64,000 nucleotides of DNA, from positions 1,903,001 through 1,967,000 of the forward strand of contig NZ_CP006587.1 of the NCBI RefSeq assembly GCF_000737515.1, given 5' to 3'. The notes under the pieces were generated by a model. It was not told the DNA's origin. It was given only the letters and a program-made list of their open reading frames with translations, and did not search any database. Within the stretch, counting starts at the first letter, position 1. Every line of letters begins with the position of its first letter. The position numbers were made by a program, and so were the translations under genes. Shown piece after piece: positions 42,883-52,266 of this stretch. The DNA comes from Hymenobacter sp. APR13. Lineage in GTDB: Bacteria > Bacteroidota > Bacteroidia > Cytophagales > Hymenobacteraceae.

Positions 42883-43064
42883 CCGTAGCGCGAAGCCTTT
42901 GCTTCGCGTCCGGCAGCACTGGGCTGTGTGGGGCGTTTGGAGTGAACAATATTCAGCCCGGTAGTCGTTCAACGCTGCGCGAAGCAAAGACCTGACTACG
43001 TCGACCTTCAGTTCACGCTACCTTGTTGTTCAACGACACGCGAAGCAAAGGCTTCGCGCTACGG
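42883..43064. repeat. CGCGAAGCAAAGGCTTCGCG intergenic palindrome
   Basis: The outer arms CCGTAGCGCGAAGCCTTTGC...(42883-42909) and its exact 27-bp complement (43038-43064) bracket the whole gap. A third partial arm (GCGCGAAGCAAAG) is at 42975-42989. The 360 bp from 42830 to 43189 contains no gene. Confidence 0.85.
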
Positions 43065-43189
43065 TTAAACAGAAAACGCCCGCAGTTGGCAGGCGCTTTG
43101 TCAGTAAAACCGTGGCTGAACGCTCCACGCAACACGCTCAAAACGTGGGCAAAGATACGCAGAACGGCGCGTTTTTGCGCGGCCGGGGC

Positions 43190-43918
43190 TTACGCCTCGT
43201 CGGTTGGCGCGTAGTCGTCCTCGTTCCAGTCGGCCAGCAGCTCGGCGGCCTGCCGGTTTACTTCCGGCCACGAAAACGGCAGCCACTGCCCGGTCAGGCA
43301 GTCGAATACCTCCGTGGCGGCCGGGCACGGGAACAGCTTGTAGTCGAACTTGGGGTAGTTGTGGACCACGTAGCCGGGGTAGTAATAGGTGTGGCCCAGA
43401 GCACGAGCGTGCTCCAGCTTCAGCAGCATGAGCACCTTGCCGAGGCTGAATTTGCGATACTCGGGGTGGTAGAAGTTCATGATGCCGGCCAGCGTGCGGG
43501 CTCCGTTATCGAAGATGCCTGCTGCCACCAGCCGCGCCCCGTCCCGGATTTCCAGCACCTCCGTGCTGAACACGTTGTGGGTGGAGCCGGCCAGCAGAAA
43601 CGCCTCCACGGTAGGCGGCGCATCGAAGGTGATGGACGCCCGGTAGGCCGCATACAGTTCCTCCAACTCGGCCGTCAGCCGGAACGGCCGCCGTTGGATG
43701 GTAAACCGCTCGGCTACCCGCAGCAGGCGGCGCTGCTCGGGGCCGTAGTGCACGCGGGCCAGCTCCAGCCGCAGCCAGTGCACCGTGTACAGCCCGCCGT
43801 CGATGGGCAGAAACCGGCAGGTGAACAGGTCCTGGTGCATGCGGTAGTAGCCCTGGGCCAGGTAGTAATCCAGCGCCGGGCCGGGAATAACGCGGATAGG
43901 TTGCGGAGTAGCGGACAT
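43190..43918 (-). CDS. Arginyl/leucyl-tRNA--protein transferase-like (Ate1/Bpt type)
   Basis: A 242-residue protein. ATE/Bpt transferases attach an amino acid from tRNA to protein N-termini (N-end rule). The pattern seen is YYRMHQDLFTCRFLPID (start region), a GNAT-like core with VFSTEVLEIRDGARLVAAGIFDNGARTLAGIMNFYHPEYRKFSLGKVLMLLKLEHARALG (in several pieces) and YYYPGYVVHNYPKFDYKLFP. The Cys-rich N-terminal region of Bpt/Ate1 is reduced. The terminal WPEVNRQAAELLADWNEDD tail is extra. Activity is not provable from sequence; it could be a relative with other acyl donors. Confidence 0.75.
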   Translation of the reverse strand: MSATPQPIRVIPGPALDYYLAQGYYRMHQDLFTCRFLPIDGGLYTVHWLRLELARVHYGPEQRRLLRVAERFTIQRRPFRLTAELEELYAAYRASITFDAPPTVEAFLLAGSTHNVFSTEVLEIRDGARLVAAGIFDNGARTLAGIMNFYHPEYRKFSLGKVLMLLKLEHARALGHTYYYPGYVVHNYPKFDYKLFPCPAATEVFDCLTGQWLPFSWPEVNRQAAELLADWNEDDYAPTDEA

Positions 43919-43948
43919 AGCAGGCAGCCAGGATAGTCAGAATACAAA

Positions 43949-44096
43949 GAACGTCATGCTGAGCGAAGCCGAGTATGACGTTGCACGATGTAGAGACGCA
44001 ATACTTTGCGTCTCGTCGTTGCTGACGCTGTTCAGGCAGCGTGGTTCCAGTCGTTCAACAGCGAGACGCAAAGTATTGCGTCTCTACACCGTGCAA
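43949..44096. repeat. GTCATGC-type half element plus GTAGAGACGCAA palindrome
   Basis: GAACGTCATGCTGAGCGAAG (from 43950) is followed by an inverted pair of 35-nt arms, 43981-44015 and 44062-44096, with one mismatch. These arms hold TTGCACG.TGTAGAGACGCAA and its complement. The same GTAGAGACGCAA unit is at 20437-20582. Confidence 0.85.
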
Positions 44097-44116
44097 TCAA
44101 CCAGTCAACAACAAAA

Positions 44117-44140
44117 AACGCCCACCGAATGGTGGGCGTT
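44117..44140 (-). terminator. Terminator after ybeY
   Basis: Perfect 10-bp stem AACGCCCACC, loop GAAT, followed by TTTTTTG on the minus strand; 24 bp past the ybeY stop. Confidence 0.85.
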
Positions 44141-44163
44141 TCAATTTATGAGAGCTGCACAGG

Positions 44164-44649
44164 CTAAAATGTGCGGAGCAGCAGGCAGTCGTCTTCCTTT
44201 TTGCGCATGGCGGTCTGGCTGAGCAGGTCCTTATCGGCGTAGCCGAGCAGGTGGAGCACGCCGTGAATCATCACGCGGTGCAGCTCGTCGCGGAACGATA
44301 CGCCGTGGGTGACGGCGTTTTCGCGCACCCGCTCCACCGAAATGAAGATGTCGCCCTCAATCATGTCGGCGTCGTCGGCGTTGTCGAAGGTGATGACGTC
44401 GGTGTAGGTGTCGTGGTCGAGGTACTCGACGTTGATCTTGTGCAGGTACTCGTCGGAGCAGAAAATGTAGGTGAGCTGCACGATTTCGTACTCGTGCACT
44501 TCGGCCACCCGCTCAATCCAGGAGGTCAGCTCCTCGGCCTCAGCAACTTTGAAGTCCACATCCTCCACCAAAAACTCAATCCCCGAGCCCTCGTTGGGCC
44601 CGAAGTCGTCGTCGTCCTGGTCGTCGTGCTGGGTTGGCAGGTCGCTCAT
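44164..44649 (-). CDS. ybeY: Endoribonuclease YbeY (rRNA maturation)
   Basis: YbeY is a metal-dependent RNase in 16S rRNA maturation and quality control. The protein from ATG 44647-44649 has 161 residues. The strands SWIERVAEVHEYEIVQLTYIFCSDEYLHKINVEYLDHDTYTDVITFDN (pieces) and the motif RVMIHGVLHLLGYADKD give two of the three metal His; the third His of the usual HGxLHLxGYDH motif is replaced (GYADKD), as in other Bacteroidota. An alternative start at 44691 would overlap the upstream gene by 26 bp. The chosen start leaves a 16-bp gap. An acidic N-terminal tail (HDDQDDDDF) is extra. Confidence 0.9.
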   Translation of the reverse strand: MSDLPTQHDDQDDDDFGPNEGSGIEFLVEDVDFKVAEAEELTSWIERVAEVHEYEIVQLTYIFCSDEYLHKINVEYLDHDTYTDVITFDNADDADMIEGDIFISVERVRENAVTHGVSFRDELHRVMIHGVLHLLGYADKDLLSQTAMRKKEDDCLLLRTF

Positions 44650-44665
44650 GGCCGGGGCAGGCTGG

Positions 44666-45118
44666 TTAGTGGGAGTGTACTTCGGCGCCATTGACGGCCG
44701 AATCGGAATCGGAAGGCGCGGGCAGCAGGAACGTGAGCTGCACGTTGCGGCCGTCTTTGTGAAACTCCACCTCGTCGGCGAGGTGGCGGATCAGGAAGAT
44801 GCCGCGGCCGCCGGGGTTTTCCAGATTTTCGGGCGCCGTGGGGTCAATCAGGTTGGTGTAGTCGAAGCCCTGGCCTTCGTCCTCTACCTCAAACCGCACC
44901 TTGGCCTGGTCGGCGTACAGCGACAGGTACACGTTCTTGTCCTTATCGAACTTGTTGCCGTGGCGAATAGCATTATTGACCGCCTCCGTGACAGCCACCA
45001 TGATATTGCCGTAGATATCGTCTTCGATGTGGAAGGCGTCTTTCGAATTGTCGATAAAGCTTTCCACTACGCGAATGTTCTCGACGAGGGAAGGAATCTG
45101 GATTTTAACTTGCTTCAT
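44666..45118 (-). CDS. Anti-sigma-factor-type serine kinase (HATPase_c, RsbW-like)
   Basis: A 150-residue GHKL ATP-binding protein. Motifs: the N-box VAVTEAVNNAIRHGNKFD (residues about 41-58), G1 box EVEDEGQGFDYTNL and G2 box NPGGRGIFLIRHLADEVEF. RsbW/SpoIIAB proteins sequester a sigma factor or act as kinases of an anti-anti-sigma protein. No sigma or STAS partner is adjacent, so the partner is unknown. It is followed within 16 bp by ybeY, suggesting co-transcription. Confidence 0.85.
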   Translation of the reverse strand: MKQVKIQIPSLVENIRVVESFIDNSKDAFHIEDDIYGNIMVAVTEAVNNAIRHGNKFDKDKNVYLSLYADQAKVRFEVEDEGQGFDYTNLIDPTAPENLENPGGRGIFLIRHLADEVEFHKDGRNVQLTFLLPAPSDSDSAVNGAEVHSH

Positions 45119-45162
45119 TAGGTAGTGGTGAGGAGGCGGCGGGGCGCAAACTTAGCGAGTCG

Positions 45163-48100
45163 CTATTTCATTTTCTGAAAATATTCACTTACCTCCCGCT
45201 GATAGTAGGGCGTGAGGGCCGGCGGCACGGTGCGGAGCAGCTCGGTCTGGCGGTCTTTCTGGCGCTTGTACTGGTTGAAGGCGGGCGGAAATACGGGCGG
45301 GCGGGTCTGGGCAGTCTGGGCTTCACGCTTCTCCTCCTGGTCCCGCTCCCGGGCCGATTTCTCGGCTTCCAGCAGACGGGTAAGGATTTGACGCTGACGC
45401 ATAATAGTCTGCTCCGTCAGCCGCTTGTTTACGAGGTCGGTTTCGGTTTGTTCCATTAATTTTTTCGCCTCGCCGGTGCCGCCGCCGCCAGCGTCGCCCT
45501 TGCCTTCTTTCTGGCCGGGCTTACCGCCTTTCTGCTGCTTTTCCAGCTCCTGCAGGGCCTGGCGGAGCATCTGCTGCTGGGCCGCCAGCTTGGCCAGGTC
45601 CTCGGAGAGGGCGCGGCCGGTTTTGCCGCTCTGCTGCAGCTGCTGAATCTGCTGGTTGAGCTGCTGCTGCATTTTGCCGAGCTGGCCTTCGCCGGGGCTG
45701 CTGCCTTTTTTCTTCTTTTTGCCAGGCTTGCCCCCACCCTGCTGCTGCTGGCTTTGGCTGTCGCGCTGCTCCTGCTGCATCTGCTGCAGCGCCGAGTTCA
45801 GCATCAGGGCCAGGTTGTTCATGCTGGTCATGGCCTGCTGCTGGGTGGCGGTGGCACGGCCCACGTCGCGCTGCCGGATATGGTCGAGGCTTTCGTCCAT
45901 GCGGCCGTTCATCTCGCCCACTTCCCGCGTGATAAAGCTCTGCAGCTGAAACACGCGCTTGGCCAGCGCATACAAGGAGTCCTGCACCACGCGGGCGTCG
46001 TCCTTGAGCTTGCGCTGGGTCTGGCCGAGCTGCACGAAGCGCGGGTCGGACTGATCCACGCGGCGGAAGTCCTTGGCCAGGGCTTCCTGGTCGAAGCTGA
46101 GCTTGAGCAGGTTTTCGAGGATGTCGCGCAGGTCGTCGATGTTTTCCTGCTGCTGGTCCTGCTCTTCCTCGCTCATCTGCTGCTTCATCTTCTGGGCCAT
46201 CTGCTGCATCTTCTGGGCGGCCTGCTTTTGGCTCTGGCTGGCTTTCTGGTTTGGTTTTTGCCCAGCTGCTGCTCGCCTTCCTGCATTTGCTCATCCACCT
46301 GCTCCTGCTCGGGCTTCATTTCCTCGGCGCCATTTTCGTTGCCGAGCTGGTCGTCCATCTTCTTGAGGTCTTCGAGGTCTTTCTTGAGCTCGTTGAACTC
46401 CTGCTGCTTCTGTTGCTGCTCTTTCTGCAGCTGCTCGTTTTTGGCTTTCTGCTGCTCGTTGCTGAGCTTGTTGTCGGGGTTCTGCTTGTCGTTCTTCTGG
46501 GTGTCGTCGGCTAGCTTCTGCTCGTCTTTGGCCAGCTGCTCCAGCTTGTCGAGGGCGGCTTCCTGCTTCTGCTCAAACTGCAGCTGCTTGAACATTTCGA
46601 GGGCGCGCTCCAGCTCTTTCTGCAAGGTGTTTTCCTTGTTTTCGAGCTGCTGCAGCAGTTTCTGCATGTCGGGCTGGGTCATGTCCTGCTGCTTTTCCAG
46701 CAGCTTCTGCAGCTCGTCGTAGAGTTTCTTGGTTTCGGGGTCGAGCAGGCTTTCCATCAGCTTCTGCAACTCCTGAGCCTTCTCGGCCAGCTCCTGGCTT
46801 TTGGGGTCCAGTTCGTCCTGCTTCTGGGTCAGCTCGTCAAACAGCTTTTTCATGTCCTGCATCTGCTGGTCCATCTGCTGCTTTTGCTGCAGCATATCCT
46901 GCAGCTGCTTGCGGTCCTGGAAGTTCAGGTCGCGCTTGGTCTTGAGCTTGTCCTGGCTTTTGGCCAGCTCGCGCTCCAGCTTTTTGCTTTGCTCGCTGGC
47001 TTTGCTGAGCTGGCTCTGCACCGACTCGGCCTGCGAGTTCAGCTGCTCGCGCAGCTCGGTGCGGCTGGGCAGCCGGAACTCCGCGGCCCGCGTGCGCGCC
47101 GACTTGGGGCCGTGCACGCCGTCGTTGTCCCAGACCTGCACGAAGTACTCCAGCCGGTCGCCGGGCTGCATCTTCAGCGGGCGCAAATCCCACTGGTAGG
47201 CGTAGGCCTGCACCGGCCCGCGGGCCAGCGGCAGCGCCCGCGCCTGAAACGCCGCGTTGGGCCGCGCCTTGCTGGCAATGCGGTAGTGCAGCTGCAACCG
47301 CGAAAGGCCGTAGTCGTCGCGCAGGTTGCCGCCGAGGGCCAAGTAGCGCAGCGAGGTGGTGTCGGGGAAGGATTCCAGGCTGATTTCCGGGCCTTGGTCG
47401 GCAATGGCCGTGAGCTGGTACTCGATTGGGTCGCGGTTGAGGCTGGCCGGGTTGCGCAGGCGCACGGCGTAGTTCTGGGTGCGGTTAACCACGCGGGTGG
47501 CCGTGAAGGCGTCCTCGTCGCGGGCGGCGGTCAGCGTCACATCGGGGTTCCGGAACAGCAACTGGAGCTGCTCGGTGGCCTGGGTGGCGAAGCGCCAGCG
47601 CACGGTGCTGCCCTCAGGCACGGTGAGGTTGCCGGTGTTGCGGATGGTTTCGGCGGGCTTGCCCAGGTAGGCCGGGTAGGTCACGTCCACCTGAAAGTCG
47701 CGCAGGTTGGGGCGCTGGCGCAACCGCAGGTCGTAGTCGGCGGACGTAACGTCGGCGGCGGCCAGCTGAAACGCCACGTCCTGCTGCAGCTGCTGAAACT
47801 GGTAGCTGAAATGGCCGGGCCGGTCCTGCACGAGGTGCCGCTCGCGGCCGCCGTACTCAATCGTGACGTCGTTGGGCAGGGCCTCCCCTTTCACCGAAAC
47901 CTGCAGCTTGAAGTCTTCGCCTTTGAAAGCGGTAAGGGCTTTGTTTTCGATGATGAACCGGAACGGCGCCGGCGGCGCGTACTTCTGGCGGTAGTTGAGG
48001 ATGCGGGCCGTGCCCTGCACGAAAAACGCCGGATACACCAGCAGCACGGCCATAATCACGAGGGCCGGCACGGCCACAAACTTCCACAGCGGCCGGGTTT

Positions 48101-48575
48101 GCTGCCGGATGTTGATGCCGTTTTCGAACTGCACGCCCGCCAGCTGGCCGGCACGCTGCTCCAGACTGGCCGCAATCAGGGCGTTGCCCCGGGCCTGGTC
48201 CTGAAGCTGCAGCGCGTTCAGGAGCTTGTCCTGCACATCCGGAAACAGCTCCCCCACGCGCTGGGCGGCCTGCTCATCGGAGAGCAGACGGCGCAGGTTG
48301 GTGAGGGCCGCCAGCGGCTGCCAGATCCAGCGCATGAAGGTGTAGGCCACCAGCCCCAGAAACCCGAACAGCAACCCGCCGCGCACCCAGGTGGGCAGGT
48401 ACAGGAAATATTCAAGCAGGTTGAGCACCAGAAACAAGCTCAGCAGCAGCGCGCCCGCCACCAGGGCCCCGCGTACCAGCAGACTCAGGTAGAACTTACG
48501 CTTGAAGGCCTCCAGCCGGGCCAGCACTTCACGCAACGCAGATGTAGTAGCAGACGATTCTTGCGACACAGGCAT
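45163..48575 (-). pseudogene. DUF4175-family membrane protein, broken by a frameshift
   Basis: Two open frames together make one DUF4175 protein of about 1137 residues. The first, from ATG 48573-48575 to a stop at 46185, has two or three N-terminal membrane helices (residues about 30-80 and 180-200), a large Ig-like periplasmic region, and then long coiled-coil Gln/Lys/Glu-rich segments. The second, seen to start at 46209 in another frame, continues the coiled-coil (QQMAQKMKQQMSEEEQD) and ends with a Gly-rich linker and VPPALTPYYQREVSEYFQKM. The first frame turns into an Arg/Pro-rich tail after GEQQLGKNQT. Restoring one base near 46252-46264 (TTTTTG CCC) gives the smooth reading GQKPNQKASQSQKQAAQKMQ. 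It may be a real mutation or a sequencing error. Confidence 0.85.
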
Positions 48576-48614
48576 ATCCAACGGCCTCTAATGGCCTCCG
48601 GGGAAAGATACGGA

Positions 48615-48932
48615 TTAAGCGGCGTGGGCTGCACGCCCCGTGCCGATACAACCGGGTTTGGCGCGGGCCGGTTCCGAAAGCTGCGGCCTCCGCGCCCTGG
48701 CCCGATGGTGGCCATCGGCATGAAAAAAGCCCTGGCTGATGTACCAGGGCTTCTTGATGGATTTTCTTTTAGACACCGGCACCGGCATCTGGCTGGTATA
48801 CAGCACGTAGAGCAGCAGCAGTAGTAGCACGATGTAGCCAACTATCGGGCTGATGCGGCGCAGGTACCGCTGGGGCACAGCATCCTGCTCGTTGAGTGTG
48901 TGCAGATGATTAGGCGGAGAAGTCAGGGTCAT
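48615..48932 (-). CDS. Small single-pass membrane protein
   Basis: A 105-residue protein. Residues 1-25 are polar (MTLTSPPNHLHTLNEQDAVP), and RISPIVGYIVLLLLLLYVLYTSQMP is one transmembrane helix. The following segment (SKRKSIKKPWYISQGFFHA) is basic, and the last 35 residues (RARARRPQLSEPARAK...) look like read-through of GC-rich DNA. A -7 element TACCTTCG lies 10 bp before the ATG at 48930-48932, which supports expression. No family is recognised. The true C-terminus is uncertain. Confidence 0.55.
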   Translation of the reverse strand: MTLTSPPNHLHTLNEQDAVPQRYLRRISPIVGYIVLLLLLLYVLYTSQMPVPVSKRKSIKKPWYISQGFFHADGHHRARARRPQLSEPARAKPGCIGTGRAAHAA

Positions 48933-48941
48933 AGAAGTTGG

Positions 48942-48949
48942 CGAAGGTA
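48942..48949 (-). promoter_or_regulatory. -7-like element (TACCTTCG) of the small membrane protein gene
   Basis: Seven of eight positions of TAnnTTTG, on the minus strand, 9 bp before the ATG. Confidence 0.5.
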
Positions 48950-49013
48950 GGGCCGGCAGGCACGCGTCAACCCGCTGCTGCTTCGGGAAGTTCCCGGCAA
49001 CAGGGAATAATAA

Positions 49014-49047
49014 AAAAAGCCCGATTCCAGCTGGAATCGGGCTTTTT
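49014..49047 (-). terminator. Terminator of the M16 protease gene
   Basis: A perfect 17-bp stem AAAAAGCCCGATTCCAG directly abutting its complement, with A/T runs at both edges. It is 18 bp past the stop of the M16 gene. Confidence 0.9.
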
Positions 49048-49064
49048 ATTAACGAAGGAAAGGC

Positions 49065-52000
49065 TTATTCACCTTTGCCGGCGGTACCGTCGGCGCTGGT
49101 TTTCTGCTTGCGCTTCTGCTTGCCCTCTTTGTCTTTCTTCACCATTTTCACTTTCTCGCCAGCAGGCGCCGGTGCGCCGGCTGCGGGAGCGGCGGCAGCT
49201 GGAGCCGGGGCTGCCGCAGGGGCCGCCACGCGGGTGCCGTTCAGGTCCAGCTCCACCACTTCGTAGCCCAGCTCCGAGAGGCCCGGGAAGGCCTTGGCCC
49301 GGTCGCCGACTACCACGATGTACATCTGGTCGATGGGCAGGTACTTCTGGGCGCTGGCCTGCAGGTCTTCCTTCTTCAGGGCCTTCAGGATTTCGCTCTG
49401 CTTGCTCACGTAGTTGGTGGGCAGGTCGTACTCCAGCAAGCGGCCCAGGAAGGCGGCCTTTTGCTGGCCGGTTTCATACTTGAGGGCGTCGCTCTGGCCT
49501 ACCGAGGCCTGCAGGAACTGCAGCTCCTCGTCGGTGGCGCCGTCGCGGTAGTTCTTGATTTCCTTCACGAACTCCTTCACCGAGGCTGCTGTGGCATCGG
49601 CGCGCACACCGGCCTGGGCCGTGTAGGGACCCACGAAACGGGTGCCCTGGAAGCCCGAGCGGGCGCCGTAGGTGTAGCCTTTGTCTTCGCGCAGGTTCAG
49701 GTTGATGCGCGAGTTGAAGGCGCCACCCAGGATGTAGTTGGCCAGGTAGGCGCGGTAATAGTCGCCGGTGGCGTCATACGTGAGCGGCGTGAGGTAGCCC
49801 ACCCGGATTTCCGACTGCGCGGCGCCGTCCTTGTTCACGAAGTAGATGCGCGTCTTGTCGGGCTGCTCGGCGGTGGGGCTGGCCGGCGCAGTTACGGCCT
49901 TGCGGCCCCAGGTTTTCAGAAAGCCCAGCTGCGGCAGCACGTCTTTCTGGTCCACGTCGCCTACCACCGTCAGGTAGCTCACATTAGGCGCGTAGTTCTG
50001 CTGATAGAACTGCTTCACCTCGTCCAGCGTGATGCCCTGCACCGTCGTGGTCGAGCCCGAAGCCGGGATGCTCATGACGTTGCCGGGGCCGTAGAGCAGG
50101 CGGGCGTAGGTGTTGTTGGCAATGGCCACGGGCTGGGTGCTCTGGTTGGCAATGCCTTCCAAGGTCTGCTTCTTGAGGCGGTCGAAATCAGCCTGGTCGA
50201 AGCGCGGGCGTAGCAGCATTTCCTCCACCAGCGCCAGCGTAGCGGGCAGGTTTTTGGTGAGGCTGCGGATGACGACGGTCGTGTTTTCGTCGCCGGCGTA
50301 CGTCTGCACGTCGCTGCCCAGCTTCTCCAGGGCGCCGGCAAACTGCTCGCCGGTGTACTTCTGGGTGCCTTCTTCCAGCATGGCCGCCGTGAGCGAGGCA
50401 ATGCCGGCCTTGTTGGGGTTCTGCTGCTCCAGGCGGTGGCCGCCGCTGATGTTGAGCAGCATGGTCACGGTCGGAATCTCGGCGTTGCGGTTGCCGATGA
50501 TGCGCAGGCCGTTGTCGAAATCGGTGCGCCATATGGCGGGCACCTGCACCACGGGGTTGGCGCCGCCCTTCGGCTGCGTGGCCCGGTCGAAGCTGTCGGT
50601 GGCCTTCACGTACTTCAGGTTGGCGTACTCATCGGTAGCAGGGGCCTTGTAGCCGTCCTTGCTCACGGTGTAGTTGTCGGCCTTGGCTACCAGGGCGTTG
50701 CTGCCCTTCGGCACCACGCTCAGCACCACGGCTTTCTTGCCCTTCAGGTACTGGTTGTACACGCGCTGCACGTCGGCTTTGGTGAGGCTGCGGATGCGCT
50801 GCAGCTCCTGGGGCAGGCGGTTGGGGTTGCCCACGTAAGTCTGGTAAGCGGCCAGCTGGCTCACCTTGCCGCTCACGCTGGCCAGGCCGTTCACCACGCT
50901 GGCCTCGCGCGTGGCCTTGAAGCGGGCCACGTCGTCGTCGGTCACGCCGCGCTTCTCAAACTCGGCCAGCGTTTTGCGCACCACGGCTTCGGTGCTATCG
51001 AGGCCTTTGCCGGGCAGGCCACGGGCCACGATGGTGAACTCGCCGGCCAGCTCGGAGCTGGGGTGGTAGGCCTGCGTCAGCACGGCCTTCTGGGTTTTGA
51101 TCAGGTTTTTGTAGAGCAACGACGTTTTACCGCCGCCAATGATGTCGGCCAGCGCGTCCAGAGCCACCTCGTCGGGGTGGTACTGCGGCACGGTCGGGAA
51201 CACCATCTGCAGCATCGGGAAGCGCACGTTGTCCTGGTAGCTCACGTAGCGGTCCTGCGTCAGCACGGGCGCGGGCAGCTTCATGTTCTGCACGGCCGGG
51301 CCGCGCTGGATGCTGCCGAAGTACTTCTCCACCATCTTCACCACCTCGGCCGGCTTCACGTCGCCGCCCACCGTTACGGTGGCGTTGTTGGGGCCGTACC
51401 AGCGCAGGAAGAAGTTCTTCAGGTCGTTGACGTCGGAGCGGTCCAGGTCTTCGAGGTAGCCGATGGTGAGCCAGCTGTAGGGGTGGCCGTACGGATACAG
51501 AGTCTTGGCGATATTCTCGCTGGCCAGGCCGTAGGGGCGGTTGTCGTAGTTCTGGCCCCGCTCGTTTTTCACGGTGGAGCGCTGCACCTCAAACTTCTGC
51601 TGCGTCACGGCATCCAGCAGGAACCCCATGCGGTCGGCTTCCAACCACAGTGCGGTTTCCAGCTGGTTGCTGGGCACAGTCTCGAAGTAGTTGGTCCGGT
51701 CGCGGTTGGTGGAGCCGTTCAGCGTCCCGCCCGACGACGTCACGAGCTTGAAGTGCTGCTCGTCGGCCACGTGGTCGGAGCCCTGGAACATCATGTGCTC
51801 GAAGAAGTGCGCAAAGCCCGACTTGCCGATGGTTTCGCGGGCCGAGCCTACGTGGTAGGTCACGTCGATGTGAGCCAGCGGGTCGGAATGGTCTTCGTGG
51901 ATGAGCAGCGTGAGGCCATTGGGCAGCACGTATTTCTCGTACGGAATCACCAGCTCGGAGCCCTTGCGGGTCACTTTCTCCACGAGGCGGGTGCCGGTGG

Positions 52001-52103
52001 CCGAGGCCGCAGCAGGTTTGGCCGCAGCTTTCTGCTGGGCAGCCACTGGTTGTGCGGTCAGGGCCAAGCCCAGGCTCAGCAGCCAAAGCGGTTTAAAGGT
52101 CAT
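49065..52103 (-). CDS. M16 family zinc metalloprotease (pitrilysin/insulinase type)
   Basis: A secreted 1012-residue protease with two M16 lobes. Signal peptide MTFKPLWLLSLGLALTAQPVAAQ. The inverted zinc motif HFFEH (H99-xx-E102-H103) is in lobe 1, with the distal Glu in VKNERGQNYDNRPYG. The second lobe (from about 530, VPAIWRTDFDNGLRIIGNRN) is the usual inactive partner. The C-terminal 90 residues are an Ala/Pro-rich stretch (AAPAAAPAPAAAAPAAG) and a Lys-rich tail (KVKMVKKDKEGKQKRKQ), atypical for the family. ATG 52101-52103 is used; the upstream frame has no signal peptide. A -7-like TATTTTCA is at 52131-52138. Substrates are unknown, probably exported peptides. Confidence 0.92.
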   Translation of the reverse strand: MTFKPLWLLSLGLALTAQPVAAQQKAAAKPAAASATGTRLVEKVTRKGSELVIPYEKYVLPNGLTLLIHEDHSDPLAHIDVTYHVGSARETIGKSGFAHFFEHMMFQGSDHVADEQHFKLVTSSGGTLNGSTNRDRTNYFETVPSNQLETALWLEADRMGFLLDAVTQQKFEVQRSTVKNERGQNYDNRPYGLASENIAKTLYPYGHPYSWLTIGYLEDLDRSDVNDLKNFFLRWYGPNNATVTVGGDVKPAEVVKMVEKYFGSIQRGPAVQNMKLPAPVLTQDRYVSYQDNVRFPMLQMVFPTVPQYHPDEVALDALADIIGGGKTSLLYKNLIKTQKAVLTQAYHPSSELAGEFTIVARGLPGKGLDSTEAVVRKTLAEFEKRGVTDDDVARFKATREASVVNGLASVSGKVSQLAAYQTYVGNPNRLPQELQRIRSLTKADVQRVYNQYLKGKKAVVLSVVPKGSNALVAKADNYTVSKDGYKAPATDEYANLKYVKATDSFDRATQPKGGANPVVQVPAIWRTDFDNGLRIIGNRNAEIPTVTMLLNISGGHRLEQQNPNKAGIASLTAAMLEEGTQKYTGEQFAGALEKLGSDVQTYAGDENTTVVIRSLTKNLPATLALVEEMLLRPRFDQADFDRLKKQTLEGIANQSTQPVAIANNTYARLLYGPGNVMSIPASGSTTTVQGITLDEVKQFYQQNYAPNVSYLTVVGDVDQKDVLPQLGFLKTWGRKAVTAPASPTAEQPDKTRIYFVNKDGAAQSEIRVGYLTPLTYDATGDYYRAYLANYILGGAFNSRINLNLREDKGYTYGARSGFQGTRFVGPYTAQAGVRADATAASVKEFVKEIKNYRDGATDEELQFLQASVGQSDALKYETGQQKAAFLGRLLEYDLPTNYVSKQSEILKALKKEDLQASAQKYLPIDQMYIVVVGDRAKAFPGLSELGYEVVELDLNGTRVAAPAAAPAPAAAAPAAGAPAPAGEKVKMVKKDKEGKQKRKQKTSADGTAGKGE

Positions 52104-52266
52104 GGGGGAGGGAATAGGTAAATGGATGCGTGAAAATACGCGCAATAGACTGCCGCGCAACGCCGGGGCTGCATAGTGCGCCAGCCAGCCAGCGGAAGTA
52201 AGCTGATGCTAAGGCACCAAGCTCCCTTTTCGACCGGCTGGCTGGCGAAAAAGCTGGCCGGCGCCG

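Noticed and set aside
46884..48824. 646-residue plus-strand frame
   Set aside because: Antisense to the DUF4175 gene; no signature and very biased composition.
48485..48841. 118-residue Cys-rich minus-strand frame
   Set aside because: Out of frame with the promoter-supported small membrane protein (48615-48932) and the DUF4175 start; composition is Arg/Cys-rich noise.
50436..52121. 561-residue plus-strand frame
   Set aside because: Antisense to the M16 protease; His/Val/Gly-rich without any motif.
52179..52247. CGCCAGCCAGCC hairpin upstream of the M16 gene
   Set aside because: The 12-bp arms are separated by a 45-nt loop, so terminator function for the GHL10 gene is too uncertain to list.
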